A stretch of DNA of 64,000 bases from Hyphomicrobiaceae bacterium (GTDB lineage: Bacteria; Pseudomonadota; Alphaproteobacteria; Rhizobiales; Hyphomicrobiaceae), in contig JALHMB010000003.1 in NCBI GenBank assembly GCA_022844275.1, positions 248,001 through 312,000 on the forward strand, given 5' to 3'. A program made the position numbers and the translations under genes. The notes below the pieces were generated by a model. The model saw only the letters and a list, made by a program, of their open reading frames with translations, made no database searches and was not told where the DNA came from. The stretch's first letter is position 1. Each line of letters opens with the position of its first letter. Shown here one piece after another: positions 1 through 7,994 of the stretch.

Positions 1-29
1 TCGCCATTTCAGAACCTGATGTCGCCGTC

Positions 30-1250
30 TCAGGCAGCCTGCGTGTCGCCGGCGCTCTCTTCGGTCGAGCGGCGGCCGCGGGCGCTGCGCGAGAGAACGT
101 CCGTGATGCGCTGCATGGCCGTGCGCTCGTCGAGCTTGTCGACCACCGCGATCTCGCGCGCCATGCGGTCGAGCGCGGACTCATAGAGCTGGCGCTCGGA
201 GTAAGACTGCTCGGGCTGCGTCTCCGAGCGATAGAGATCGCGAACAACTTCGGCGATCGCGATGAGATCACCCGAGTTGATCTTGGCCTCGTATTCCTGC
301 GCGCGGCGGCTCCACATGGTCCGCTTGATACGCGCGCGGCCCTTCAGCGTCTCCATGGCCCGCGTCACGATGTTGTCCTCGGCGAGCTTGCGGATGCCGG
401 CCGTCTCGAGGCGCGCCGTCGGCACGCGCAGCGTGAGCTTGTCCTTCTCGATCTGGATCACGAACAGCTCGAGGGTCATGCCCGCGATCTCCTGCTCCTC
501 GATCCCGATGATCTGGCCAACGCCGTGGGCCGGATAGACGATCGACTCGCCGATCTTGAAGCCATGACGCGAGTTCACCGGCTTCTTGGGAGCGGCGGCG
601 AGCATCTGCTGACGCTTCGCCTCGGCAGCCTTCGCCGCCACGTCTTTCGGATTCGCGGCGCGCGGCATGGGCGGCTGAGCGGGCAGTACGGGCATCGCAG
701 GCGCCGTCATCAGGCGCGACGCAGGCTTATGGACAGCCGCGGGCATGGCGCGCGCAGCCGGGGCCGCGGAAGCAGCCCTGGCACGCGCAGCGAGCAGGGC
801 TTCAGCGGCTGCCTTGGGCGCAGCGACAGGAGCCTTCACAGCAGCACTTGGCTTCGCAGAGCCCTTGACGGGCGCCGCCTTGGCAGGGGCCGCAGGCTTT
901 GCTGCCGCGGGCTTGGCCGCAGCAGCGGCGGGCTTGGCATGAGGCCGCTTGTCATCGGCCTTCTTCTTGAGGGCGGCTGGCACTTCGGCTTTGACTTTCG
1001 TATTGGGCGGGGCCGCGGCAACGACCTTCGCCTGGTTTTTGGATTGGGCCTTCACCGGCGCCTTGGCCGACGACTTCTCGGCGGCCTGGGCCTTCGCCGG
1101 GGCGGGCTTGACCTTCGCAGTCTTGGTGGCTGCAGCCTTGCTGTTTGCAGGCTTGGCGGCGACTTTCTTGGCCTGCAGCGCCTTGTCCGGCTTACGAGGC
1201 ACGGTCGGCTTCGCAGCAGACTTCGCCGGGGATTTCTTGCTCTGCGCCAT
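30..1250 (-). CDS. carD: CarD family transcriptional regulator with long basic N-terminal extension
   Basis: Predicted RNA-polymerase-binding regulator of the CarD/CdnL family, which stabilises open complexes at rRNA and housekeeping promoters. The conserved domain starts near residue 229 (FKIGESIVYPAHGVGQIIG) and runs almost to the C-terminus. Residues 1 to about 225 are low-complexity, built from Ala, Lys and Pro (repeated AKPAAAKPAAPAK-like units), resembling a histone H1-type tail. Alphaproteobacterial CarD proteins are usually about 160-200 residues, so this 406-residue form is roughly double. The ATG at 1250 is directly preceded in frame by a GTG at 1253; a GGAG lies 9-12 bases upstream. 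It is followed, as often in this class, by a ferredoxin gene on the same strand. Family call is firm; the function of the tail is inference (DNA binding or phase behaviour). Confidence 0.95.
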   Translation of the reverse strand: MAQSKKSPAKSAAKPTVPRKPDKALQAKKVAAKPANSKAAATKTAKVKPAPAKAQAAEKSSAKAPVKAQSKNQAKVVAAAPPNTKVKAEVPAALKKKADDKRPHAKPAAAAAKPAAAKPAAPAKAAPVKGSAKPSAAVKAPVAAPKAAAEALLAARARAASAAPAARAMPAAVHKPASRLMTAPAMPVLPAQPPMPRAANPKDVAAKAAEAKRQQMLAAAPKKPVNSRHGFKIGESIVYPAHGVGQIIGIEEQEIAGMTLELFVIQIEKDKLTLRVPTARLETAGIRKLAEDNIVTRAMETLKGRARIKRTMWSRRAQEYEAKINSGDLIAIAEVVRDLYRSETQPEQSYSERQLYESALDRMAREIAVVDKLDERTAMQRITDVLSRSARGRRSTEESAGDTQAA

Positions 1251-1754
1251 CACTACATCTCACTCCGCGACCAATCACGATCAACCAGACGCCATCTCGA
1301 TCTCGTCACCCACCCAGAGTTGCAGCAGCCGTGACATACCCGCAAACGTCATGCGACAGGCCATGCCTGCACGGCAGCCCCAAATCCCGTCCCGAACAGG
1401 GGTTGCTACGTGCGCAACCCCACCCGCTCATAGTGGAAGAAGAGTTCGTCGCCGTGCCAATGCGCCGGCGCCAACGGCGCTGCGCTAACGGCCTCTAGAG
1501 CGAAAGAGGCATGAATGATCAGGCGACTGTTCACGCAAACCGCTCCCGCTCAGCCTGAATGTCGGCCACCGATCCGAACTCCGGAAGTTGGACTTTTGCC
1601 TCCGAGGGATCTTGTAACACATTTTTCATGCAGAATGAAGCCGTCCGGCACAAAGTTCCCGGACATAGCCTGTCCGAATGCTTAAGCCGACCGCGCAGCA
1701 GTATTCGAAATTCTTAGGATCGTTACTTTACGAGCACCCATGACTTTCGAGTGT
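1251..1754. other. Intergenic region between carD and fdxA, no gene seen
   Basis: About 500 bases without a convincing reading frame. Short frames on either strand lack recognisable domains and good ribosome binding sites. It presumably carries the carD promoter and the end of the ferredoxin transcript, but I could not pick out a specific promoter or terminator. Confidence 0.4.
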
Positions 1755-2093
1755 TCAGTCGCCTTCTCCAGGCTCTGCAGTGAAGTATTTTTCATACTTG
1801 TTCTGTTCATCGCGGAAGTTGTCCGCATCAGAGGGCGCGGGCTTCTTGGCGGTAATGTTCGGCCACTTGTCGGCATACTCGCGGTTCAGCTCCAGCCAGC
1901 TCTCTAACCCGGGTTCAGTATCCGGCTTGATCGCCTCGACCGGGCATTCTGGCTCGCACACCCCGCAGTCGATGCACTCGTCAGGGTGGATGACGAGCAT
2001 GTTCTCGCCCTCGTAGAAGCAATCGACGGGGCAGACCTCGACACAATCAGTGAACTTGCACTTGATGCAGTTCTCGTTGACGACGTACGTCAT
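1755..2093 (-). CDS. fdxA: 7Fe/8Fe ferredoxin FdxA
   Basis: Small electron carrier of 112 residues. The N-terminus holds two clusters of cysteines: [17 protein letters not shown] (residues 9-25), typical of the mixed [3Fe-4S]/[4Fe-4S] arrangement, and [15 protein letters not shown] (about 40-54). The C-terminal half ([13 protein letters not shown]) matches the helical extension found in FdxA-type ferredoxins. Length is normal for the family. It is encoded upstream of carD on the same strand, a common alphaproteobacterial arrangement, although the S4-domain RNA-binding gene often found next to it is not present here. The electron-transfer partner cannot be told from sequence. Confidence 0.95.
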   Translation of the reverse strand: MTYVVNENCIKCKFTDCVEVCPVDCFYEGENMLVIHPDECIDCGVCEPECPVEAIKPDTEPGLESWLELNREYADKWPNITAKKPAPSDADNFRDEQNKYEKYFTAEPGEGD

Positions 2094-2598
2094 GATGGCT
2101 TCCCGGCGCCCGCTAAACCAACGACCCTCGCAGACGCATAGTTAATTGGGGCGCGACCGACCCGGCCTGCCCGACGCGATTTCAGTAGAGCCCACCTCCG
2201 ACGGCAGATCCCAGGCAGGCCCGAGCAGCCGAAGCACCGAGGCCACCGCCCGCGATGCCATGAGCGAGTTGGCAACCTCCTAGAGCAAGGCATCAGGCAT
2301 GACAAGCGTTCACCCGTCGCACTTCATGGATCGTGGAAAAGCGGGCACCTCTCGAGCGCCTAGCAGCGTAGTGGCAGGCCTGGATCGGTCTTGCGGGAAT
2401 ATGCGGCGGAGCAGGATGATCGTGCTGCGCATCGCGGTGATCGCGGAATGTGGAAACGGTCAGAGGGCCGCATCCGGATGACGGGATCGGGCCGCTGGCC
2501 TGTGGCTTCAGACACGCCACGCTCCCTGCCCAGCCCAATTCGCATACCGGCATCGGCGCCAATGCCGGGCTCAAGGCATAACACCTTACAAGCAACGC
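2094..2598. other. Intergenic region, no gene seen
   Basis: About 500 bases between the ferredoxin start and the DUF302 stop. Frames of up to about 100 residues exist on the minus strand, but they are rich in Arg, Pro and Cys in the pattern of random GC-rich sequence and show no known domain. In related genomes an S4-domain protein gene often sits here; I looked for it in all frames and did not find it. Confidence 0.35.
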
Positions 2599-3078
2599 CT
2601 ATTTGGTGGCCTCGCTGACGATATCCGACAGAAGCGTTTGGACCGCCTTGATCGCTCCCACAGAAGCGGGACCGCCGCGCGCCGTCGGGTCATGGAAGCC
2701 GACAACGATCTCGCCCGGCTTGTCCTCGCGCTCGTAGATGAAGACGACAAAGGGGCACAAGCCCATGTTCGCGGGATCGGCTTCCATCATCTCGCGAGAG
2801 AGCTTGGCCGAACAGAAGAGAAAATATTCGGCATTGCGATAGAGCTTCTTGGTTGAGCCGACATCGGCGCCCGTGCGCTCGAGCATGCCGGCGACGTTGC
2901 CCGTGTGGTCGACGACGAGGCCGCGCTCGATGATCGCGTTGGTCAAGTCGAACTTCACGTCCTCGTAGTTGCCGGCCTTCGTTCGGGACTGGAAAGCCTC
3001 TGCCGACACCGCTCCAGCAGCGAAAAGGCCGAGCACGACAACGATCGTCGAGGCGAGCTTTCTGGCTAGCACATGCAT
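2599..3078 (-). CDS. Secreted DUF302 domain protein
   Basis: A 159-residue protein with a clear Sec signal peptide (Lys/Arg start, hydrophobic core to about residue 23, then AEAFQSR). The mature part has the DUF302 layout: an opening 'sensitive to regulation' strand-helix segment (YEDVKFDLTNAIIERGLVV), a central cysteine-containing stretch (EYFLFCSAKLSREMMEADP) and the closing phrase LCPFVVFIYE. DUF302 proteins are small alpha/beta domains often periplasmic and sometimes linked to redox or metal stress; no catalytic role is established. The start is supported by GAGAGGTGACC just upstream. Stands alone, divergent from the EamA gene. Confidence 0.85.
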   Translation of the reverse strand: MHVLARKLASTIVVVLGLFAAGAVSAEAFQSRTKAGNYEDVKFDLTNAIIERGLVVDHTGNVAGMLERTGADVGSTKKLYRNAEYFLFCSAKLSREMMEADPANMGLCPFVVFIYEREDKPGEIVVGFHDPTARGGPASVGAIKAVQTLLSDIVSEATK

Positions 3079-3300
3079 TGGGTCACCTCTCGACGCTGTT
3101 TCTCATCCTGCTTCCGCCGAAGCCTATACCCGATTGCGCGCCCGGCGCCACGCTCAGCCCTGACGCGCACAATTTGCCGGTACCCAAACCTCGACAAGAG
3201 CCCGGTCCGCACTGTAGCCATGGGACCGGCCCACCCTGCGACCGCGGGCCTACCGCCCAGGGACTTCATGGCCGTCCAGACTACCGATCGTGGAAGTCAC

Positions 3301-4188
3301 ATGCCCGTCGAGCTGTTCCTGCTCGCCACGGTGGGCTTCCTGTGGGGCGCCCAGTTTGGTTTCACGAAGATCCAGCTCGAGACACTGCCGCCGGTAACCG
3401 GCGTCGCGATCCGCCTCGCCATTGCCGCGGTATTCATGTGGGCCATCGTGATCGCTCAGGGCGCAACCGTCCCGACTGGCCTCCGCATGTGGCGCGATTT
3501 CACGATCCAGGGCCTCCTGACGAGCGCCGGCCCCGGGCTGCTGATCACGTGGGGCCAGCAATATGTCGACAGCGCGCTCGCCGCGATCCTCAATTCGACG
3601 TCACCGATCGTGGTGACGATCATCACGCTCCTCTACACGCGCCAGGAGAGCGTCGGCCCCAAGCGCATCCTCGGGCTTGCGATAGGGCTGCTCGGCGTGA
3701 TGACGATCATCGGCTTCGGCGCACTCGAAGGGCTCGGCCACAGCTTCATCGGCCAGATCGTCATCATGAGCGCGACCTTCGGCTACGCGACGGCGACGCT
3801 CTACGGACGCCGTTTTACGAGCCTTTCGCCGGTTGCTGCGGCAGCCGGCACGCTCACGTGTTCGGCCGTCCTCATGGCGATCCTCGCCTTCGCCGTCGAG
3901 CGACCGCTCGCAATCGATCCCTCCGCACGCTCGATGATCGCGACTGCGGCGAGCGGCATTCTCTGCAATGGCGTCGGCGTCACGATCTATTTCCGCCTGA
4001 TCCGCACGCTCGGCTCGCTTGGCACGTCCACCGTGAGCTTCCTCAAAGCCGCCTTCGGTGTCATGATCGGCTGCTTCCTGCTCGATGAGCCATTCACGGC
4101 GTCCATCGCGATCGGGCTTGCCGCTGTACTGATCGGCGTCATCGCGGTCAACGAAGGCGGCGCGGGCAAGGGTGCCGCCCGAGGATGA
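3301..4188 (+). CDS. DMT-superfamily transporter (EamA family)
   Basis: Inner-membrane protein of 295 residues with ten predicted hydrophobic segments arranged as two EamA repeats; the first begins immediately (MPVELFLLATVGFLWGAQF). Family members export amino acids or small metabolites, but the substrate cannot be read from sequence. The typical repeat signatures are visible, such as ALAAILNSTSPIVVTIITLL in repeat one and FLKAAFGVMIGCFLLDEPF in repeat two. Start: ATG 3301 has GGAAG five bases upstream and places TM1 at the usual position; ATG 3268 (AGGGA upstream) would add 11 residues, and the frame stays open further up. Its stop overlaps the following MFS gene (ATGA), so the two are probably co-translated. 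Confidence 0.9.
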   Translation: MPVELFLLATVGFLWGAQFGFTKIQLETLPPVTGVAIRLAIAAVFMWAIVIAQGATVPTGLRMWRDFTIQGLLTSAGPGLLITWGQQYVDSALAAILNSTSPIVVTIITLLYTRQESVGPKRILGLAIGLLGVMTIIGFGALEGLGHSFIGQIVIMSATFGYATATLYGRRFTSLSPVAAAAGTLTCSAVLMAILAFAVERPLAIDPSARSMIATAASGILCNGVGVTIYFRLIRTLGSLGTSTVSFLKAAFGVMIGCFLLDEPFTASIAIGLAAVLIGVIAVNEGGAGKGAARG

Positions 4189-5393
4189 GCCCCCCCCAGA
4201 AAGCACCGCCGGCGGAACCGCCGCTGCGCACCATCGCGCTGCTCGCGATGGCAGCGTTCGCTGGGGCGTTGAACATTCGCATCAGCGATCCGCTGCTCGC
4301 GCAGGTGGCCGTCGGCTTCTCGACGACCGTCGGAACAGCGGCCGCGATCGTCACCGCGTTCACCGTTGGTTATGGCCTCTTTCAACTCGCGTTCGGCCCC
4401 ACGGGTGATCGATTCGGCAAATATCGCGTCGCAGGCGTGCTCTCGCTGGCCGCAGGCCTGGCGACCATTTCCGCTGCATTTGCTGCGACATTGGGCCAAC
4501 TGACATTGGCCCGCTTTGCAGCCGGCGCAGCAAGCTCGGCCGTCATTCCGCTGGCCTTTGCCTGGATCGGTGATGCCATTCCCTTCGAGCGCCGCCAGGC
4601 CGTGCTCGCGCGCTTCCTGACGGCTCAGTTCACCGGGATCGTGCTGTCACAGGCGGCCGGCGGCTACATCGGCGCCGAGTTCGGATGGCGCACGGTGTTC
4701 GTAATCGTCGGGACCGTTCACGTCTTGGCCGGCTTGGCCATGCTGACCGAGCTGAAGCTCAACCCAGGAGCCCAGCCCGCGAGCGCGCCGGGAGCGAACA
4801 GCTTCGGCGCCATGATCACCGGGGCGCGCCTCATTCTCCGCCGCCCGTTCGTGCGCGTCATGCTCGTCGCCGTGTTCCTGGAATGCTTCGCCATGTACGG
4901 CGCGTTCTCTTATGTCGGCGCCGACCTCGTACATCGGCTGGACGCGAGCTTTGCCGTCTCCGGACTGGTGCTAGCGGTCTTCGGTGTCGGCGCACTCAGC
5001 TACTCGCTCAGCGCTCGATGGCTCCTCTCCCGGTTTGGAGAACGCGGTCTCGTTGCTCTGGGTGGCGGGATCATTGCGGCAGCATTCGTGCTGTTGGCTG
5101 TCGCTCCAAGGGTCAGTTTTGCAATCCCGGCCATGATCCTCCTCGGGCTCGGTTTCTACATGTTCCACAACACACTGCAGACGAACGCGACGCAGATGGC
5201 GCCGGAAGCCCGCGGCCTCGGGGTATCGCTATTCGCCTTCTCGCTGTTCATCGGCCAGTCCATCGGGGTGGCGCTTGCAGCCCCCATCGTCGACCGCTTC
5301 GGCGCCCCGCCGATCTACCTCGCCGCCGCCATCCTGATGCCGCTGACCGCAATCTGGTTCCGTCACCGCCTTGCAATGCGCGATCCGGTCTGA
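4185..5393 (+). CDS. MFS transporter
   Basis: Twelve-TM major facilitator of 402 residues. The loop between TM2 and TM3 carries the MFS motif A (GPTGDRFGKYRVAG), and TM4/TM5 contain the gly-rich antiporter-like stretch. It resembles drug/H+ antiporter-type MFS proteins (DHA1), but the substrate is unknown. Overlaps the upstream EamA gene by four bases (ATGA), making a two-gene exporter operon. No regulator is next to it. Confidence 0.9.
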   Translation: MSPPQKAPPAEPPLRTIALLAMAAFAGALNIRISDPLLAQVAVGFSTTVGTAAAIVTAFTVGYGLFQLAFGPTGDRFGKYRVAGVLSLAAGLATISAAFAATLGQLTLARFAAGAASSAVIPLAFAWIGDAIPFERRQAVLARFLTAQFTGIVLSQAAGGYIGAEFGWRTVFVIVGTVHVLAGLAMLTELKLNPGAQPASAPGANSFGAMITGARLILRRPFVRVMLVAVFLECFAMYGAFSYVGADLVHRLDASFAVSGLVLAVFGVGALSYSLSARWLLSRFGERGLVALGGGIIAAAFVLLAVAPRVSFAIPAMILLGLGFYMFHNTLQTNATQMAPEARGLGVSLFAFSLFIGQSIGVALAAPIVDRFGAPPIYLAAAILMPLTAIWFRHRLAMRDPV

Positions 5394-5415
5394 GGTCTGA
5401 TCAATTTAGGACGCC

Positions 5416-5442
5416 GCGAGTGGCCCGCTTGCCAACACTCGC
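5416..5442 (+). terminator. Possible hairpin terminator after the MFS gene
   Basis: Perfect 7-bp stem GCGAGTG / CACTCGC with a 13-base loop, 22 bases after the MFS stop. The following tail (GTTAAACCCCATTTT) has only a short T tract, so it is a weak intrinsic terminator or simply a structured 3' end. Confidence 0.35.
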
Positions 5443-5525
5443 GTTAAACCCCATTTTCGTGCTATCAGGCACATAGCCAAATCAGCCACATGCGCGGGCC
5501 TTGAACCCGCACCATGGAGAGCCTC

Positions 5526-5915
5526 ATGAGCACGCCCCGCCCCCGGCCCAAGGTCCTGACGCTGACGGATGCCGCCGCTCAGCGCGTCAGGGCCATCATG
5601 GCCAACAAGGGTCCGTTCGTCGCCGGTCTTAAGATCGGCATCAAGAAGGGCGGCTGCGCGGGCATGGAATACACTATGGAATGGGCCGAGGCGGCCGGGA
5701 AGTTCGACGAGATCGTCGAGCAGGACGGCGCCCGCGTGATCATCGATCCGCAGGCCGTGTTGTACCTGCTCGGCACCGAGATGGACTACAAGATCGACAA
5801 GCTCTCGGCCCAGTTCGTGTTCAACAACCCCAACCAGTCGAGCGCTTGCGGCTGTGGCGAGAGCGTCAACCTGACGCCCGCCCCCAAGGAGCGCCTCGAG
5901 GCGATGAAGGCCTGA
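5526..5915 (+). CDS. A-type iron-sulfur cluster assembly protein (HesB/IscA/SufA family)
   Basis: Cytosolic Fe-S carrier of 129 residues that delivers clusters to apoproteins. The three ligand cysteines of the family are present: one in GGCAGMEY and two in the C-terminal ACGCGES. The N-terminus starts with the usual VLTLTDAAAQRVRAIM. I chose ATG 5526 (GGAGAG seven bases upstream) over ATG 5514, which lacks a good site. The stop overlaps the next start by one base (TGATG), coupling it to the DUF924 gene. Which paralogue (SufA, IscA, ErpA) it is cannot be decided here because no suf/isc operon is adjacent; in Hyphomicrobiales this gene is often stand-alone with DUF924. Confidence 0.93.
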   Translation: MSTPRPRPKVLTLTDAAAQRVRAIMANKGPFVAGLKIGIKKGGCAGMEYTMEWAEAAGKFDEIVEQDGARVIIDPQAVLYLLGTEMDYKIDKLSAQFVFNNPNQSSACGCGESVNLTPAPKERLEAMKA

Positions 5916-6493
5916 TGTCGGTCGTCGCGCTGACGCCACCTGCCGGCGAGCCGGTTTGGGTTGCCGAGGTTCTCCGCTACTGGTTCGAAGAGCTCACCCT
6001 CGAACAGTGCTTCCAGAAGAGCGACGCGATCGACGCCACGATCCGCACGCGCTTCGGTGCCCTACACGCGCAGCTCGCGGCCAATGACGGCATGATCCGC
6101 GCGGAGGCGCCGCGCGAGCTGCTTGCCGCGATCATCGTGTTCGATCAGTTCTCGCGCAATCTCTTCCGCGGCAGCCCGCACGCCTTCGCGGCGGACCCGA
6201 TCGCACGCCGCCTCGCACGTGCGGCTATTGCCGATGGCTTCGATCAGGCCATGAGCAAGCGCGAGCGCATGTTCGTCTATCTGCCCTTCGAGCACAGCGA
6301 GGATGCCGCCGACCAGGAGCAATCGGTCGCGCTATTCGCGCAGCTCGGCGACGAAAACCTCGACAAGTACGCCATGGCGCACAAGGTGATCATCGACCGC
6401 TTCGGCCGCTTCCCGCATCGAAACGTCGTGCTCGGACGCGTGTCGACACCGGAGGAGATCGCCTTTCTCAATGAACCCATGAGTTCATTCTGA
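5915..6493 (+). CDS. DUF924 family protein
   Basis: A 192-residue all-helical protein of the DUF924 family (TPR-like fold). Family hallmarks are clear: VLRYWFEELTLEQCFQKSDA near the N-terminus, IIVFDQFSRNLFRGSPHAFA in the middle, and MAHKVIIDRFGRFPHRN near the end. Function is not established for the family. Translation is probably coupled to the upstream A-type carrier through a TGATG overlap. Its 3' end overlaps the convergent rluD gene by nine bases. Confidence 0.9.
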   Translation: MSVVALTPPAGEPVWVAEVLRYWFEELTLEQCFQKSDAIDATIRTRFGALHAQLAANDGMIRAEAPRELLAAIIVFDQFSRNLFRGSPHAFAADPIARRLARAAIADGFDQAMSKRERMFVYLPFEHSEDAADQEQSVALFAQLGDENLDKYAMAHKVIIDRFGRFPHRNVVLGRVSTPEEIAFLNEPMSSF

Positions 6494-7543
6494 GCGAGCC
6501 TTACGGAGCGGCGATCTTTTGCCTCCGGCCTTGGGCACCACCGCGCCACGCAGAGCTTCCAGCAGCGCCGCGAAATCAGCGGGCAACGCGCTCTCGAAGC
6601 TCAAACGCTTTCCGGTGACGGGATGCTCGAAGCCTAACCCTGCCGCATGCAGCGCCTGCCGGTCGAGTGCAGCAAGTGCCGCCTGCGCCTTTTCATTCAG
6701 ACGTCGCGCACTCGTTTTGAAGCCGCTGCCGTAGACGGGATCACCAAGCACGGGATGGCCTATGTGCGCGAGGTGCACGCGGATCTGGTGCGTGCGACCG
6801 GTCTCCAACTCGAGTTCTATGAGACTGGCGATGGGCACGCCTGTCTCGTCGCGAAAGACTTCCATGAGGGCGTACTGCGTCACGGCGCGACGCGAGGTCG
6901 GCCCCTGCGATATGGCCATGCGCGTGCGGTTGTGGCGGCTGCGCGCGATTGGCGCGTCGATGGCGCCACGCGGGCGGTCCGGCGTGCCCCACACCAGTGC
7001 CACATAGCGCCGCGTGAGGCGTCCGTCACTGCCGTGCGCGGCGAACTGCTCCGAAAGCCCTTGGTGCGCTACATCCGACTTCGCGACGACGAGCAGCCCG
7101 CTCGTATCCTTGTCGAGACGGTGTACGATGCCCGGCCGGCGCACGCCGCCGATGCCCGACAGGCTCTCCCCGCAGTGCGCGATGAGCGCGTTGACCAAGG
7201 TCCCGCCGGCGTGGCCTGGCGCCGGGTGGACGACCATGCCGGCGGGTTTGTCGACGACGATGAGGTCGCCGTCCTCATGAACGATCGAGAGGCTCGTATA
7301 TTCCGCCTGAGGCTGAGCTGGCACCGGTGGCGGCACGGCAACCACGTAGCGCTCGCCCTGTTTGACCCTCAGGCCGGGCTCTTCTATCGTCCCGCGCGCG
7401 CCCGTCACATGACCCTGCTTGATGAGAGCCTGAAGGCGCGCGCGCGACAGCTCGGCTATATGAATGCCGAGCACACGGTCGAGCCTCTGGCCAGCCTCGG
7501 CCTCGGCAATCTCGATCGTGCGAATGTCCTGCGGAGCCGTCAT
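6485..7543 (-). CDS. rluD: 23S rRNA pseudouridine synthase, RluA/RluD family
   Basis: Converts specific uridines in 23S rRNA (or tRNA) to pseudouridine. An N-terminal S4 RNA-binding domain (QRLDRVLGIHIAELSRARLQ) precedes the catalytic domain with the signature HRLDKDTSGLLVVAKS; the Asp in HRLDKDTSG is the nucleophile. Later motifs (GRTHQIRVHLAHIGHPVLGD) are also intact. I start at ATG 7543 (MTAPQDIRTIEI), giving 352 residues; the frame is open upstream but that sequence is non-homologous and overlaps the divergent gene. The RluD rather than RluC assignment is by overall layout and is less certain. Divergent from DUF6476, with only 24 bases between the two start codons. Confidence 0.93.
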   Translation of the reverse strand: MTAPQDIRTIEIAEAEAGQRLDRVLGIHIAELSRARLQALIKQGHVTGARGTIEEPGLRVKQGERYVVAVPPPVPAQPQAEYTSLSIVHEDGDLIVVDKPAGMVVHPAPGHAGGTLVNALIAHCGESLSGIGGVRRPGIVHRLDKDTSGLLVVAKSDVAHQGLSEQFAAHGSDGRLTRRYVALVWGTPDRPRGAIDAPIARSRHNRTRMAISQGPTSRRAVTQYALMEVFRDETGVPIASLIELELETGRTHQIRVHLAHIGHPVLGDPVYGSGFKTSARRLNEKAQAALAALDRQALHAAGLGFEHPVTGKRLSFESALPADFAALLEALRGAVVPKAGGKRSPLRKARSE

Positions 7544-7567
7544 GACCAAGAGGCCAGGAGAGCACGC

Positions 7568-7957
7568 ATGCGCGACGACGCCAATGGACCTGCCGAGCCG
7601 CCGAGCGGACAGACGACGGGCATGGCGCTCAACGAGCGCCACATCAAGATGCTGAGGTTCGCCGTCATCGCCATGGGCGTCATTCTGGTGCTCGGGTTCA
7701 TTACGGTCATCGCGCGCATTGTCTACCTCGTCAACCGCAGCGGCGATAGCGCGACGACGAGCACCGTCTCGCAACCCATTCAGCAGGCCGCGCGCCTTGC
7801 GCTGCCGGCCGGCGCGAGCGTGCGCCAGATGTCACTCGCCGGCTCGCGACTTGCCGTGCACTACGAAGGAGCCGGTGGCAGCGGCATCGTGATCCTCGAC
7901 CTGCAAACGGGAAAGCCGATTTCGCGCGTCGAGATCGTGCCAGAAACACCGAGATAG
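7568..7957 (+). CDS. Membrane-anchored DUF6476-type protein
   Basis: A 129-residue protein with one transmembrane segment (about residues 28-55, MLRFAVIAMGVILVLGFITV) and a soluble C-terminal part predicted to be periplasmic, which ends with a beta-rich stretch (VILDLQTGKPISRVEIV). It matches the small family found next to rluD in many alphaproteobacteria and catalogued as DUF6476; no function is known. The start at 7568 lies between rluD and the first hydrophobic segment; an upstream in-frame extension is antisense to rluD and was rejected. Confidence 0.8.
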   Translation: MRDDANGPAEPPSGQTTGMALNERHIKMLRFAVIAMGVILVLGFITVIARIVYLVNRSGDSATTSTVSQPIQQAARLALPAGASVRQMSLAGSRLAVHYEGAGGSGIVILDLQTGKPISRVEIVPETPR

Positions 7958-7994
7958 AACACAGCGATAAGAAGCGCACTCAGGGAGATATCAA

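Noticed and set aside
2090-2305. A 71-residue minus-strand frame upstream of fdxA as an S4-domain gene
   Set aside because: It has no S4 signature and is Arg/Cys/Gly-rich chance sequence.
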